64,000 nt of DNA, taken from contig NZ_QUNI01000003.1 of NCBI RefSeq assembly GCF_003385115.1, forward strand, positions 248,001-312,000. Reading direction: 5' to 3'. The stretch comes from Flavobacterium aquicola (GTDB taxonomy: Bacteria > Bacteroidota > Bacteroidia > Flavobacteriales > Flavobacteriaceae). A program made the position numbers and the translations under genes. The notes beneath the pieces were generated by a model. That model had not been told where the DNA came from. It worked only from the letters and a program-made list of their open reading frames with translations, and searched no databases. Below are positions 50,715 through 60,608 of this stretch, piece after piece. Each line of letters opens with the position of its first letter. Position 1 is the stretch's first letter.

Positions 50715-53700
50715 ATGACAGTACATCTCCAAAATAAATTGAAAAATACAATTCTACTTCTGATTTTTTTATCTTTTCAATACTTAAATGCTCAAATAAC
50801 GCTGAGTAATAATGTTGGAACAACACTGGTTAAGACAGATATGCTGGCATGTGATGACAGTGAGGGTTGGTCAAGATTGTTTAAACTATCAGATTTTGGC
50901 ATAAAATCAGATGAACAATTTATCATTAAGTCTGGCGAAATAGGAATTAGTAAATCTACTATTAGTACAACTTTATATGTTATGGTTTTTAGTGTTGATG
51001 TAGATTATCCTGAATTTGCCATTACTCCATATCATACAAAGTTGTTGGGAACTGGCAGTCTCGGAAAAACTCCAATTATTAATGGTGCTCCTGAAATTGT
51101 TCAGGCAAAATTTGATACACCAATAATTGTTCCTGCGGGTACAGATAGAATTTTGGTAAGTGTGTCGAAATTTAAAGATTATTATGATCCAACATTTGCA
51201 GAAGTTCTTGTTGCAGGAACTGCTGTAGATACTGGAGAATCCGTGTATTCTGGATGTGGTTCAAGTTATACTTATGTTTCTACTAAAGATTTACCTATTC
51301 CTGTTCCAAATGCAAATTTTTACATTAATGTTACTGGCGAAGTATTTAACCCAAAAAGTACAGGATCAATAACTAGACTCTCTCACAACGTCTGCGATGA
51401 TGTTGCAGAAACAGGTATATATTCATGTTCTTCTACTTACATATATTGGGCAAGAGATTTTAAATTAAAAGATTTTGGCATATCAGATAATGAAGAATTC
51501 GTAATTAAATCGGGTCAGGTTGGAATTAGTGCTACTGGTTCCTCTCATTCAGAAGTAAGTTTTAATGTGTATAAAATTGATGACAATTTTCCTGCCTCTT
51601 TTTCTCAAACTGATTTAATAGGAAGTAGTCAAATCCACAGTCTTCCAACTAGCATAGGTTATGATCATGGATCTCAAGTTGTACAGGTAGATTTTGTTAC
51701 ACCAATAACAGTTCCAGCAGGGGTCAAAAAAATTCTGGTAGAAGTTTTTAAAGGAATTGGTTGGGGAGATGGAGTTGCGTTTATAGCTGGTTCAGCACAG
51801 GATAATGGTGTTTCATGGCAAAGAGGTTGTACCATTAATCGTAGCACTGGTTACAATTTTGATAATAAATATGTTTCTACTGCTGATTTTGGATATCCTA
51901 ATGCAAATTTTTATATCAATGTAACAGGAAATGTGAAAAATGTTTCCAATCATTTTGAAATGAATTTTTCAAATATCTGTTCTGAATTTTTAAAGGAATT
52001 TAGTGTTGATGATCAGGCAAAAGTAGCTTCAATTGCATGGGATTTTGAAGACCCAGCTTCGGGAGTAAATAATACATCTACAGATTTATCTCCCTTTCAT
52101 GATTTTTCTGCAGATGGAACATATACAGTTACGGCTACAATTACAGCGAAAGATGGAACAGTTGAAACTTTAACAGAAACAATTGACGCAAAAGAACCGC
52201 CAAAGGCTTATGGTATTAACAATATCTATGCATGTGAAAGTGATGCAGGTACAGGGATTTCAAAATCATTTGATGTTTCTACGATTACACAGCAGGTTTT
52301 AGGAGGACAAACTGATAAGGATGTTACTTTTATAGATGGAAAGGGCAGTAAATATACTTCATTACCAACTCCTTTTACTAATACGATTAAAGACAGAGAA
52401 ACAATAACGGTAAGAGTTAGTCATAAAGATAACCTTTGTTGCTATTCTGAAACGACTTTTGATTTAATTGTAAATCCAAAGCCAAACTTATCGGCTGTTT
52501 CTGATTTAATTGTCTGTGATAATGATACAGATGGTTTTGGACAATTTAATTTAAAGTCAGTAGAAACTTTAATTGTAGGAACTGCAATAGATATAAAAGT
52601 GGAATTTTATCATCAAAATGGACAGAAAATACAAACTGCATTAAATGCAATTACAAATCAAATTGTCAAGGAAGAAATAATAAAAGTAAAAGTCATAAAT
52701 ACTAATACAAATTGCTACAATGAATCAACTTTTAAATTAATAGTAAGTCCATTGCCAACAGCAAACTCTTTGCTGGAACTTCTTGGATGTGATAACAATA
52801 ATGATGGAATTTCAGAATATTTTGATACTTCAAATATTGAATCGACTGTTTTAGGAAATCAAATCGGAATGAAAGTTTCTTATTTTGATGCTATTGGAAA
52901 TCAATTACCAAGTCCTTTACCTAATCCCTATACAAACTCGACTAATAACAAGGAAATAATAGCCGTTAGAGTAACAAATAGTTTAACTAATTGTTATGCT
53001 GAGACGTCGTTAGTTTTAAAAACATCTTCACAACCCCAAATTAATAAACCAGCCAATAGATATGCTTGCGACGAGGGTAATGGTTTTGCCAGTTTCGATT
53101 TGTCTAATATAGGAACTGAAATTGTAGGGAATCAATTAGGTTTGAAAATAATGTATTTTGATAGTAATGGAAATAATTTATCTAGTCCTTTGCCTATTTT
53201 ATTTAGAAATACACAATCAAAATTCCAAACTATAAAAGTAAAGGTGGAGAACGAAAAAAATAGTCTTTGTAATGCTGAAACAAGTTTCGATATAATTGTA
53301 AATGACTTGCCAACTGTAAAAATAGAAAAGTCGTATATTTTATGTGATCTGGAGCCTTCATTACATGTAAACGTTGATAATAATTTAGATAATTATAGTT
53401 GGAAGTTTCAAGATGGGAGCATTATTTCAAATACTTATGAAGCCGATTTGGTTAATGATGGAAATTATATACTGACAGTTAGTAAATTTCAAAATAATAT
53501 TTCTTGTGAAAATAGTTTTGATTTTAAATTAATACGGTCAGTTCTTCCAGCTATTACAGAAGTAAAATATAAAGAGTTGTCAGAAAATAATTTTATTGAA
53601 ATTATTGTAGCAGGTGATGGTGATTTTGAATATTCTATAGACGGTAAAAATTATCAGGATAGTAATTATTTTTACAATATTCAAGGAGGAAACTATGTAG

Positions 53701-54011
53701 TGTTTGTAAGAGATAAAGAAGGTTGTGGTGAAGATTCTAAAGAAGTTACTATAATTGATTATCCGAAGTTCTTTACTCCAAATAATGATGGTTATAATGA
53801 TTTTTGGCAAATAAAAGGCATAAAAAAATATCCGAGTTCTAAAACATCAATTTTTGATAGATATGGGAAGTTACTTTTGATATTATCTTCTAATGATTCG
53901 GGATGGAATGGTTTTTACAATGGAAAAGAATTGCCGTCTGATGATTATTGGTTTAAGACTTATCTTGATGATAAGACAGTTTTTTCCGGACATTTTTCAC
54001 TAAAACGTTAA
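50715..54011 (+). CDS. Large secreted protein with T9SS type B sorting domain
   Basis: 1098 aa from the ATG at 50715, which puts a signal peptide (KNTILLLIFLSFQYLNAQ) first; an upstream in-frame ATG at 50649 would place 22 polar residues before it. Two related N-terminal domains (FKLSDFGIKSDEQFIIKSG and FKLKDFGISDNEEFVIKSG), a PKD-like domain (about residues 440-500, WDFEDPASG...YTVTATI), four or five repeats with a C..DG.G.F pattern, and the C-terminal sorting domain (FFTPNNDGYNDFWQIKG ... GHFSLKR). Exported by the gliding-type IX machinery to the cell surface; probably an adhesin. Confidence 0.85.
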   Translation: MTVHLQNKLKNTILLLIFLSFQYLNAQITLSNNVGTTLVKTDMLACDDSEGWSRLFKLSDFGIKSDEQFIIKSGEIGISKSTISTTLYVMVFSVDVDYPEFAITPYHTKLLGTGSLGKTPIINGAPEIVQAKFDTPIIVPAGTDRILVSVSKFKDYYDPTFAEVLVAGTAVDTGESVYSGCGSSYTYVSTKDLPIPVPNANFYINVTGEVFNPKSTGSITRLSHNVCDDVAETGIYSCSSTYIYWARDFKLKDFGISDNEEFVIKSGQVGISATGSSHSEVSFNVYKIDDNFPASFSQTDLIGSSQIHSLPTSIGYDHGSQVVQVDFVTPITVPAGVKKILVEVFKGIGWGDGVAFIAGSAQDNGVSWQRGCTINRSTGYNFDNKYVSTADFGYPNANFYINVTGNVKNVSNHFEMNFSNICSEFLKEFSVDDQAKVASIAWDFEDPASGVNNTSTDLSPFHDFSADGTYTVTATITAKDGTVETLTETIDAKEPPKAYGINNIYACESDAGTGISKSFDVSTITQQVLGGQTDKDVTFIDGKGSKYTSLPTPFTNTIKDRETITVRVSHKDNLCCYSETTFDLIVNPKPNLSAVSDLIVCDNDTDGFGQFNLKSVETLIVGTAIDIKVEFYHQNGQKIQTALNAITNQIVKEEIIKVKVINTNTNCYNESTFKLIVSPLPTANSLLELLGCDNNNDGISEYFDTSNIESTVLGNQIGMKVSYFDAIGNQLPSPLPNPYTNSTNNKEIIAVRVTNSLTNCYAETSLVLKTSSQPQINKPANRYACDEGNGFASFDLSNIGTEIVGNQLGLKIMYFDSNGNNLSSPLPILFRNTQSKFQTIKVKVENEKNSLCNAETSFDIIVNDLPTVKIEKSYILCDLEPSLHVNVDNNLDNYSWKFQDGSIISNTYEADLVNDGNYILTVSKFQNNISCENSFDFKLIRSVLPAITEVKYKELSENNFIEIIVAGDGDFEYSIDGKNYQDSNYFYNIQGGNYVVFVRDKEGCGEDSKEVTIIDYPKFFTPNNDGYNDFWQIKGIKKYPSSKTSIFDRYGKLLLILSSNDSGWNGFYNGKELPSDDYWFKTYLDDKTVFSGHFSLKR

Positions 54012-54092
54012 AAGTTAGTGTGACAGCGTATTTATAAATTGTACACACATTCAAGAAATGACAATTGAATAAAATATAAAAACACAAACATT

Positions 54093-54515
54093 ATGGAAGA
54101 TTCAAAAAACAAACCAGAAGACACAACTCCAAAAGTAACAGGAATCGGCGGAATATTCTTTTTCTCTGATAATCCAGCTGAAACCAGAGAATGGTATGCA
54201 AAAAACTTGGGACTTGATGTCAATGAATGGGGTTCCACTTTCGAATCCCGAAATATCAACAAACCCGATGAAGTGAATCAACTGCAGTGGAGTCCCTTCA
54301 AGAGCGGAAGTGAGTATTTCGCTCCTTCCAAAAAGGAATTCATGATTAATTACAGAGTTCAGAATATCGAAGAACTTGTAAAAAATCTAAGAGCCAATGG
54401 TGTGACCATCCTCGATGAAATGGAAACCTTCAATTATGGGAAATTCATTCACATCATGGACTCCGAAGGGAATAAAATAGAACTTTGGGAACCTGTTGAT
54501 GAGGTTAAGTTATAG
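54093..54515 (+). CDS. VOC/glyoxalase-like protein
   Basis: 140 aa. VTGIGGIFFFSDNPAETREWYAKNLGLD and the C-terminal FIHIMDSEGNKIELWEP, where EGNKIELWEP carries the usual metal-binding Glu, are typical VOC features. Monocistronic; substrate unknown. Confidence 0.85.
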   Translation: MEDSKNKPEDTTPKVTGIGGIFFFSDNPAETREWYAKNLGLDVNEWGSTFESRNINKPDEVNQLQWSPFKSGSEYFAPSKKEFMINYRVQNIEELVKNLRANGVTILDEMETFNYGKFIHIMDSEGNKIELWEPVDEVKL

Positions 54516-54565
54516 AATGGATAACAATTAAATTCGTCGAATTCACCAAATTGTACGCACAGTTT

Positions 54566-54666
54566 GTCATTCCGAGGAACGAGGAATCTCCGTTAGGAGC
54601 TCGATAAAGATTGGGTATTTTTGATTAGGGAATTACTTGCGAAGATTCCTCGTTACTCGGAATGAC
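54566..54666. repeat. GTCATTCCGAG inverted repeat
   Basis: GTCATTCCGAGGAACGAGGA (from 54566) is the inverted partner of the sequence ending CTCGTTACTCGGAATGAC at 54666, one mismatch over 24 bp, with a 53-bp inner part. A common flavobacterial intergenic repeat. Together with the next terminator it explains the 316-bp space after the VOC gene; about 110 bp between them show nothing. Confidence 0.65.
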
Positions 54667-54789
54667 AATGTTATGTAAACAGGGCATTTTTTTTACCTTA
54701 TTTAGTTCTTCTGAACAAGCTTGTAAGTATAAATGCTTTTATAGAAAAACCTACAAGGTTTCGAAAAAGACCTTGCAGGAATCAAAAAA

Positions 54790-54825
54790 AAAAGCCGTCT
54801 CCAATTTTGTTGTGAGACGGCTTTT
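54790..54825. terminator. Bidirectional terminator
   Basis: AAAAGCCGTCTC (54790-54801) pairs with GAGACGGCTTTT (54814-54825), with T-runs on both strands. Ends the VOC gene on one side and the AsmA-like gene on the other. Confidence 0.85.
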
Positions 54826-54830
54826 CTAAT

Positions 54831-57455
54831 TTAATTTTGAGGAGTTGTAGGCTCTGCTGGTTTTTTCTTTTTAAATAAACCATTTAGTAAATCGCCGGCT
54901 TTCTTTTTAATATCTTCTTTTTGAGCACCAGTTTTAGTAGTGTCAGTATCCGTTTTTTGGTTTTTGCTCAATAACTTATCCAATTCTGAAGTTCCTTTTT
55001 TCAGCAGTTTATCCGATTGCTGTTTGGCTAATTCTTTCGTCAGGTTAGTCATAACCGTTTTCATGTCTGTCGAAATTTTTGGATTGCTGAAATTACCGGT
55101 CATCAATGCAGTTACTGGAATGTTTTCAAATTTAGCAGCATCGGCAGGAGACATTTTAGAGATAAAAGCATTGGCTTCTTTGCCCAAATATTTGGCAGGA
55201 ACATTAAACTTGATGTTGTAATCCATATTTTGATCAAAACCATGACTTCCGCCAACAGTCGCTTTTATATCCTGATATTTTATATCGAATGGTTTTACAT
55301 TTACCTTACCGTCTTTAAATGTCAAATATGCTTTGATGTCGTTGAGGTTTACTTTGTTTAAATCGACAAATTTAACATTGGAAGTCAACGCTTTTAAGAG
55401 AGTCGAATTATTCGAATTTATAGTTGTTGAAAGCAATTGTCCAATCAAATCTCCTGAAATTGTTTTCAAATCCGGAGTCATTTCAGCAGCATCAAGATTT
55501 CCGTTTAACTTGATAGCGGTGTTTATTTTTCCATTTACGACACCTGCAATTGGAGCTATTTTTTTCAGCATATCCAATTGGGTGAAACTCTGCTGAATAT
55601 CAACTTGATTTAAATTTAAATCCATATCAAAAATCGGTGTTTTTCCTTTGGTAGAAACAGAACCATTGGCACCAATTGTTCCTCCAAAAATGGATGTTTT
55701 TACATCAGTCAAGGAAACTTTTTCATCTTTAATGGTCATTTTACCCGAAACAGCTTTTAATGTCAGGTTATCGTACAAAACTGTATTGGCTTTTGCGGTA
55801 AGCGTGCAGTTTAAAAAAGCAGGTATTTTTAGTGGTTCAGCTTTCGTAGTTTTTGCAGGCTCTTTAGTTTCTGTTGTAGTTGGCGCAGTGCTGGTAGCCA
55901 TGAAATCGCTTACAGCAAGCTGGTTTGAAGACAAGTTGAAATTACCTTTCAGCTCTTGTTTTCTGAACATAAAACCATAAAAATTATCTAAAACACCAGT
56001 TACGCTAAGGTCGCTTTTGCCCGTTTTAGCATTGAACTGTTTCAGGTTAACCTGACTTGGATTGAATTGTACCAAAGCATTGCTGATGGTCATGTTTTTG
56101 CCGTTTCCATCATCATAATTAAATCCTGTCAAGCCGATAGTTCCTGCATTGTTAATATTTTGGTACTGGCTTTTTTCAACCGAAGCCATATCAAATTTGG
56201 TAGTTACGTTTGCTTTAAGAATACCAGTAAGCGGTTTTTCAAGTTTTATCGGATAGGCTTTAGAAAGATTGGCTAAATTTATAGTTCCTTTCAAAGCGGC
56301 GTCAACAAGTGCGTTAGTACTGATGTTTTTTATATTGGCTTTGGCATCAAAAACATCTTGGTCTATTCTAAATGAAAGCTTGTCCAGATTAACGTAAGTG
56401 TCATTCATGATACCTGTTTCATTTACGATTTTAGTATCAATTACAATACTTTGCACCGATTTTGGCAGGTTCGGATATTGAAATGATCCGTTATTGGAAG
56501 CAATTGCAATATTGAATTTCGGAATGGTAGTGTCTGTAAGTGTGCCTTTCGCAAAACCGTTAACAGTAAAATCTCCTGTAGTTTTCACGCCTTCTAAACT
56601 AGAAGAATAAGCAGCAGGAATCAGTCCCAAGAAGTTTTTGAACGAAGAAGTCGGTGTTTTGAATTTCAGGTCATACACTTGTCCTGTTTCGGCCATTTGT
56701 ATAAAACCGTCAAATTCCAACGGCAGCTGATTGATTAAGGCTTTGTTTTCTTTAAACGTGTATTTGCTTTTTTCTAAATCGATTCCAAGGACAGCATCCA
56801 ATGACAAAGCAACATTTTTCATATAATTGATTTTGCCCATGTCGAATGAAACTTTAGCAGTCGACTTCGTATCTAAATCCAGTTTTGAACCACTAAAATC
56901 TCCTGTTCCTTCATGGTTTAAGCTGTCAATGACCATTCGCATCTGTGAGCCCTCATCAAAGTATTGGAATTTGAAATTCTCAATTTGGTACTTCTGAATT
57001 TTCAATGACATTGGGTCACTTTTTGAATCATCTTCTTTTGGTTTGTTGTCTTTTAATGCAATATCAAAATTTCCAATTCCGTCTTTATTGAATATAATAT
57101 TGATAAAACCATTTTTCGAAGTTATTCCTTCAATTTCCATGGCTTCTTCTTTGCCCTTAAATAATTCTTTTACAGACATTTTTAAGTTTAGTTCGCCCAA
57201 AGAAACCAATGTATCTCCTTCAAAAGGAGCTTTGTTGATAATTAACAGTTTGTCTAAAACAACTGTAGCCTTCGGGAAATTTTTGAATAAACTCAAATCA
57301 GCATCTGCAAAAGAAACTTTGGCGTCTACTTTTTCGTTTATAGCCTCAGTGATTTTGGCTTTTATTTGGTCTTTAAAGAAATAAGGAATTGCAAATAGGG
57401 AGATTGTCAGCAGAAGCAATACAATTCCAACGATTTTTAGAATTTTCTTTAGCAT
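54831..57455 (-). CDS. AsmA-like inner-membrane-anchored protein
   Basis: 874 aa. One N-terminal membrane helix (KILKIVGIVLLLLTISLFAIPYFF) then a long beta-rich periplasmic part, starting with the AsmA N-terminal pattern (IKAKITEAINEKVDAKVSFADADLSLFKNFP) and closing with the AsmA C-terminal region (SGDLIGQLLSTTINSNNSTLLKAL...TGNFSNPKISTDMK). The last 70 residues are Lys/Thr-rich. AsmA/TamB-type proteins are thought to bridge the envelope and help lipid or protein transport. Confidence 0.88.
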   Translation of the reverse strand: MLKKILKIVGIVLLLLTISLFAIPYFFKDQIKAKITEAINEKVDAKVSFADADLSLFKNFPKATVVLDKLLIINKAPFEGDTLVSLGELNLKMSVKELFKGKEEAMEIEGITSKNGFINIIFNKDGIGNFDIALKDNKPKEDDSKSDPMSLKIQKYQIENFKFQYFDEGSQMRMVIDSLNHEGTGDFSGSKLDLDTKSTAKVSFDMGKINYMKNVALSLDAVLGIDLEKSKYTFKENKALINQLPLEFDGFIQMAETGQVYDLKFKTPTSSFKNFLGLIPAAYSSSLEGVKTTGDFTVNGFAKGTLTDTTIPKFNIAIASNNGSFQYPNLPKSVQSIVIDTKIVNETGIMNDTYVNLDKLSFRIDQDVFDAKANIKNISTNALVDAALKGTINLANLSKAYPIKLEKPLTGILKANVTTKFDMASVEKSQYQNINNAGTIGLTGFNYDDGNGKNMTISNALVQFNPSQVNLKQFNAKTGKSDLSVTGVLDNFYGFMFRKQELKGNFNLSSNQLAVSDFMATSTAPTTTETKEPAKTTKAEPLKIPAFLNCTLTAKANTVLYDNLTLKAVSGKMTIKDEKVSLTDVKTSIFGGTIGANGSVSTKGKTPIFDMDLNLNQVDIQQSFTQLDMLKKIAPIAGVVNGKINTAIKLNGNLDAAEMTPDLKTISGDLIGQLLSTTINSNNSTLLKALTSNVKFVDLNKVNLNDIKAYLTFKDGKVNVKPFDIKYQDIKATVGGSHGFDQNMDYNIKFNVPAKYLGKEANAFISKMSPADAAKFENIPVTALMTGNFSNPKISTDMKTVMTNLTKELAKQQSDKLLKKGTSELDKLLSKNQKTDTDTTKTGAQKEDIKKKAGDLLNGLFKKKKPAEPTTPQN

Positions 57456-57535
57456 ATAAGTTTAGTAATTTGGGTTATTGTTTACAAAAATAAGTGTTTA
57501 TTAATTAGTTGTTCTGTTAAAATTTATAAAAAAAG

Positions 57536-57566
57536 AAACCCTTTCAGTTTAAAACGGAAAGGGTTT
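57536..57566. terminator. Terminator between sppA and AsmA-like gene
   Basis: AAACCCTTTC (57536-57545) pairs with GAAAGGGTTT (57557-57566). A-rich on the left and T-rich on the right, so it works for the - strand sppA transcript and possibly both ways. Confidence 0.75.
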
Positions 57567-57587
57567 GGGTTTTATTATTTTGCAAAA

Positions 57588-59345
57588 TTACTGTATCGAA
57601 ATTTCAAAAGGCATTCTGGCTTGGATTCCTTTTTGAAGCTGTACTTTTTTAACCTGCTGTAAAAGGAAATAGTTTTCTTCGCCTATTTCTTCTTTAATCA
57701 AAGCTTCTTTTGATTTGGCAAAAGGAAGTTTAGCAAATACATCGGCAAAATCTTTTTCGTATTCTGGGAAGTTTTGAGTAGAATAGTCTTTTATTTTGGC
57801 CAATGAAGCAGCTTCTTTTAAGGCGTCATTTAAATTCCCTATTTTATCTACTAATCCAATTCTCTTTGCTTCAGTACCTGTCCAAACACGCCCTTGTGCG
57901 ATTGAATCTACTTGAGCAAAAGTCATTTTTCTGCCTTCAGCAACATGTGTTACAAAAGTTTTATATACTCTTTCAATTCCTTCTAAAGTTACTTTTTTAT
58001 ATTTCTCGTTCAAAGGAACAAACGGACTGTAATTAGCATTTTCATTTGTTGTTACCTGCTCAGTATTAATTCCGATTTTGCTTGACAATTGACTAAAGTT
58101 TGGTAAAACTCCAAATACTCCGATAGAACCTGTTATGGTGTTTTTTTCAGCAAAAATTGTGTTGGCATTGCACGCAATATAGTATCCGCCTGAAGCTGCG
58201 TAATTTCCCATCGAAACCACAACTGGTTTTATTTTTTTGGTTAGTTCGATTTCTCTCCAGATTAAATCTGATGTCAAAGCACTTCCTCCAGGGCTGTCCA
58301 CGCGAAGAACGACGGCTTTGATATCTTTGTTTTTTCTTGCTTCTTGAAAGGAACGGCGCATAGAACCTTCGCCAATTACGTCAACATCACCTTCACCGCC
58401 TTGGATTTCGCCTTGAGCGTAGATAATAGCAATTTGATTATCTGTTTCTGAAAGTATTGAAGTAGTTGCTACTTTTTGAGCATAATCAGTTATAGAAACT
58501 TTATTGTAATCTTCGTCTTTTGCAACTTTCAAAACATTTTTGATTGCCTGATGGTATACATCTTCGTAAGCAACAATATCGATAAGTTTATTTGCTTTGG
58601 CCATTTCTGGCGTGCGGGCTAATAAACCGGTTGCGATTTCATTCAATTTAGCAACTGAAATATGACGACTTGTCGAGATATCAGCAAGAACCGAACTCCA
58701 TACAGAATTTAGTAAAGCGGTAGTCTGCTCTCTATTGGCATCACTCATTTTATTTTCAAGGAAAGGTTCAACGGCACTTTTGTATTTTCCGTGACGGATA
58801 ACTTCCATTTTAACTCCTGATTTTTCTTGTAAATCCTTAAAGAACATTATTTCGGTGGATAATCCTTTGAAATCGAGGTCTCCAGCCGGATTTAAATAAA
58901 TTGTATTGGCAACTGAGTTTAAGTAATAATCTCTCTGTGAATAATCATTGGCGTAAGCCATAACGAACTTCCCAGATTTTTTAAAATCATCCAATGCTTC
59001 TCTAAGTTCTTTGCTTTGCGCCAAACCCAAAGAAGAATTTTGGTTTAAAATTGATATTCCTTTGATGTCGCTGTCAGTTTTTGCAACAGCAATAGCATTG
59101 ATAATATCGGTAAGTCCAATGTTTTTTTTCTCTGAAAAGACATCCATCCACGGGTCTTTATATTTTCCGGCATAATCATTGGATATATCTTCTAAGTTTA
59201 ATTCTATAACCGAGCTGCTTTTAACTTCGACCCCTTCGGCTTCGCCTCCAAAAAGCGCACCAATGAGTACAATGCCAAAGAAAAACAGCATAAAAAAAAC
59301 AAAAATACCAATGATGGTAGCCATTACATTTCCTAAAAATCTCAT
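57588..59345 (-). CDS. sppA: Signal peptide peptidase SppA (67K type)
   Basis: 585 aa. One N-terminal membrane helix (IFVFFMLFFFGIVLIGALFG), then two protease-like domains. The C-terminal domain holds the Ser nucleophile in NYAASGGYYIACNAN (about residue 385) and the oxyanion region VLRVDSPGGSALTSDLIW; the catalytic Lys comes from RHGKYKSAVEPF (about residue 188) of the N-terminal domain. It digests leftover signal peptides in the membrane. A TATATTTG box lies upstream on the - strand at 59432-59425. Confidence 0.93.
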   Translation of the reverse strand: MRFLGNVMATIIGIFVFFMLFFFGIVLIGALFGGEAEGVEVKSSSVIELNLEDISNDYAGKYKDPWMDVFSEKKNIGLTDIINAIAVAKTDSDIKGISILNQNSSLGLAQSKELREALDDFKKSGKFVMAYANDYSQRDYYLNSVANTIYLNPAGDLDFKGLSTEIMFFKDLQEKSGVKMEVIRHGKYKSAVEPFLENKMSDANREQTTALLNSVWSSVLADISTSRHISVAKLNEIATGLLARTPEMAKANKLIDIVAYEDVYHQAIKNVLKVAKDEDYNKVSITDYAQKVATTSILSETDNQIAIIYAQGEIQGGEGDVDVIGEGSMRRSFQEARKNKDIKAVVLRVDSPGGSALTSDLIWREIELTKKIKPVVVSMGNYAASGGYYIACNANTIFAEKNTITGSIGVFGVLPNFSQLSSKIGINTEQVTTNENANYSPFVPLNEKYKKVTLEGIERVYKTFVTHVAEGRKMTFAQVDSIAQGRVWTGTEAKRIGLVDKIGNLNDALKEAASLAKIKDYSTQNFPEYEKDFADVFAKLPFAKSKEALIKEEIGEENYFLLQQVKKVQLQKGIQARMPFEISIQ

Positions 59346-59471
59346 AAATTCTATTTTATTGATATGTATTTAAAAGTGCTGATTTGTTACAGGTAGTAAC
59401 GAAAATAAATTGCAGTACTGAGGGCAAATATACTGTTATTCTAAAATTCTTTTAGTTAATTTGCGCTTAAT

Positions 59472-60608
59472 ATGGAACTACAGCATCAAGTCATTTTATC
59501 TCTGGGAAGTAATCAGGGCGATCGGTTGAAAAATATCGAATTGTGTCTGGAGTTAATTCATAAGGAAATCGGAACTATTATAAAAGTGTCCAGTTTGTAT
59601 GAAACGCCTTCTTGGGGATTTGAAAGTGAGGCGTTCTATAATTGTGCTTTGGTTCTGCATACTTCTAAAAAAGCGGAACAGATTTTGGACGAAGTTTTGG
59701 CAGTTGAAAAAAAGCTAGGCCGAATCCGAAGTGAAAATGCAGGTTATCAATCCAGAATTATTGATATTGACCTGATCGCTTTTGATTCTGAAATCATTCA
59801 TGCTGAGTATCTTCAGATTCCGCATCCTTTGATGCAGAACAGAAAATTTGTTTTACTTCCTTTTCAGGATTTAAAGTTAGACTGGATTCATCCTATTTTG
59901 AAAAAAACGATTCCAGAATTAATTCAGATAACTCCTGATGACAGCGTTTGCGAAATAGTGCAAGAATTGGAAAACCCTTTGAATTCAATTCGGTTAAATC
60001 AATATAATTACATTGCCATTGAAGGAAATATTGGTGCTGGAAAATCGACATTGGCACTAAAAATGGCTCAGGATTTTAATGCTAAAACAGTTTTGGAGCG
60101 TTTTGCAGACAATCCTTTTTTACCCAAATTCTATGAAGATCAAAGCCGGTATGCTTTTTCGTTAGAAATGTCTTTTTTGGCTGACAGATATCAGCAGCTG
60201 TCTGATGATTTATCGCAGTTTGATTTGTTTAAAGATTTTATTATTGCCGATTATCATATTTTTAAATCGCTGTTGTTTTCTAAAATCACGTTAGAAGCTG
60301 ATGAATTTAGGTTGTACCGAACCCTTTTCGATATCATTTATAAAGAAATGCCTAAACCTGATTTGTATATTTATCTGTATCAAAATACCGACCGCTTACT
60401 GCAAAATATAAAAAATCGCGGCAGAAGCTATGAACAGCATATTACCGCCGAATATTTAGATAAAATAAATAAAGGCTACTTAGAATACATCAAGACCCAG
60501 ACAGATTTGAATGTTTTGGTAGTTGATGTTTCCGACCGTGATTTTGTAAGCAATCAGGAAGATTATATTTTTATACTAAGTAAAATTCAGGAGAAGAGTA
60601 ATCTGTAA
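59472..60608 (+). CDS. folK: FolK-deoxynucleoside kinase fusion
   Basis: 378 aa in two domains. Residues 1-160 are 6-hydroxymethyl-dihydropterin pyrophosphokinase (LSLGSNQGDRLKNI, YETPSWGFESEAFYNCAL, RIIDIDLIAFDSEIIH), which adds pyrophosphate to the pterin in folate synthesis. Residues 175-378 are a deoxynucleoside kinase (IAIEGNIGAGKSTLALKMA Walker A, ERFADNPFL, LSLEMSFLADRYQQL-type motif, and RGRSYEQ lid). The fusion links folate and deoxynucleotide supply and is common in Bacteroidota. No linker is visible, only about 15 residues. Confidence 0.93.
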   Translation: MELQHQVILSLGSNQGDRLKNIELCLELIHKEIGTIIKVSSLYETPSWGFESEAFYNCALVLHTSKKAEQILDEVLAVEKKLGRIRSENAGYQSRIIDIDLIAFDSEIIHAEYLQIPHPLMQNRKFVLLPFQDLKLDWIHPILKKTIPELIQITPDDSVCEIVQELENPLNSIRLNQYNYIAIEGNIGAGKSTLALKMAQDFNAKTVLERFADNPFLPKFYEDQSRYAFSLEMSFLADRYQQLSDDLSQFDLFKDFIIADYHIFKSLLFSKITLEADEFRLYRTLFDIIYKEMPKPDLYIYLYQNTDRLLQNIKNRGRSYEQHITAEYLDKINKGYLEYIKTQTDLNVLVVDVSDRDFVSNQEDYIFILSKIQEKSNL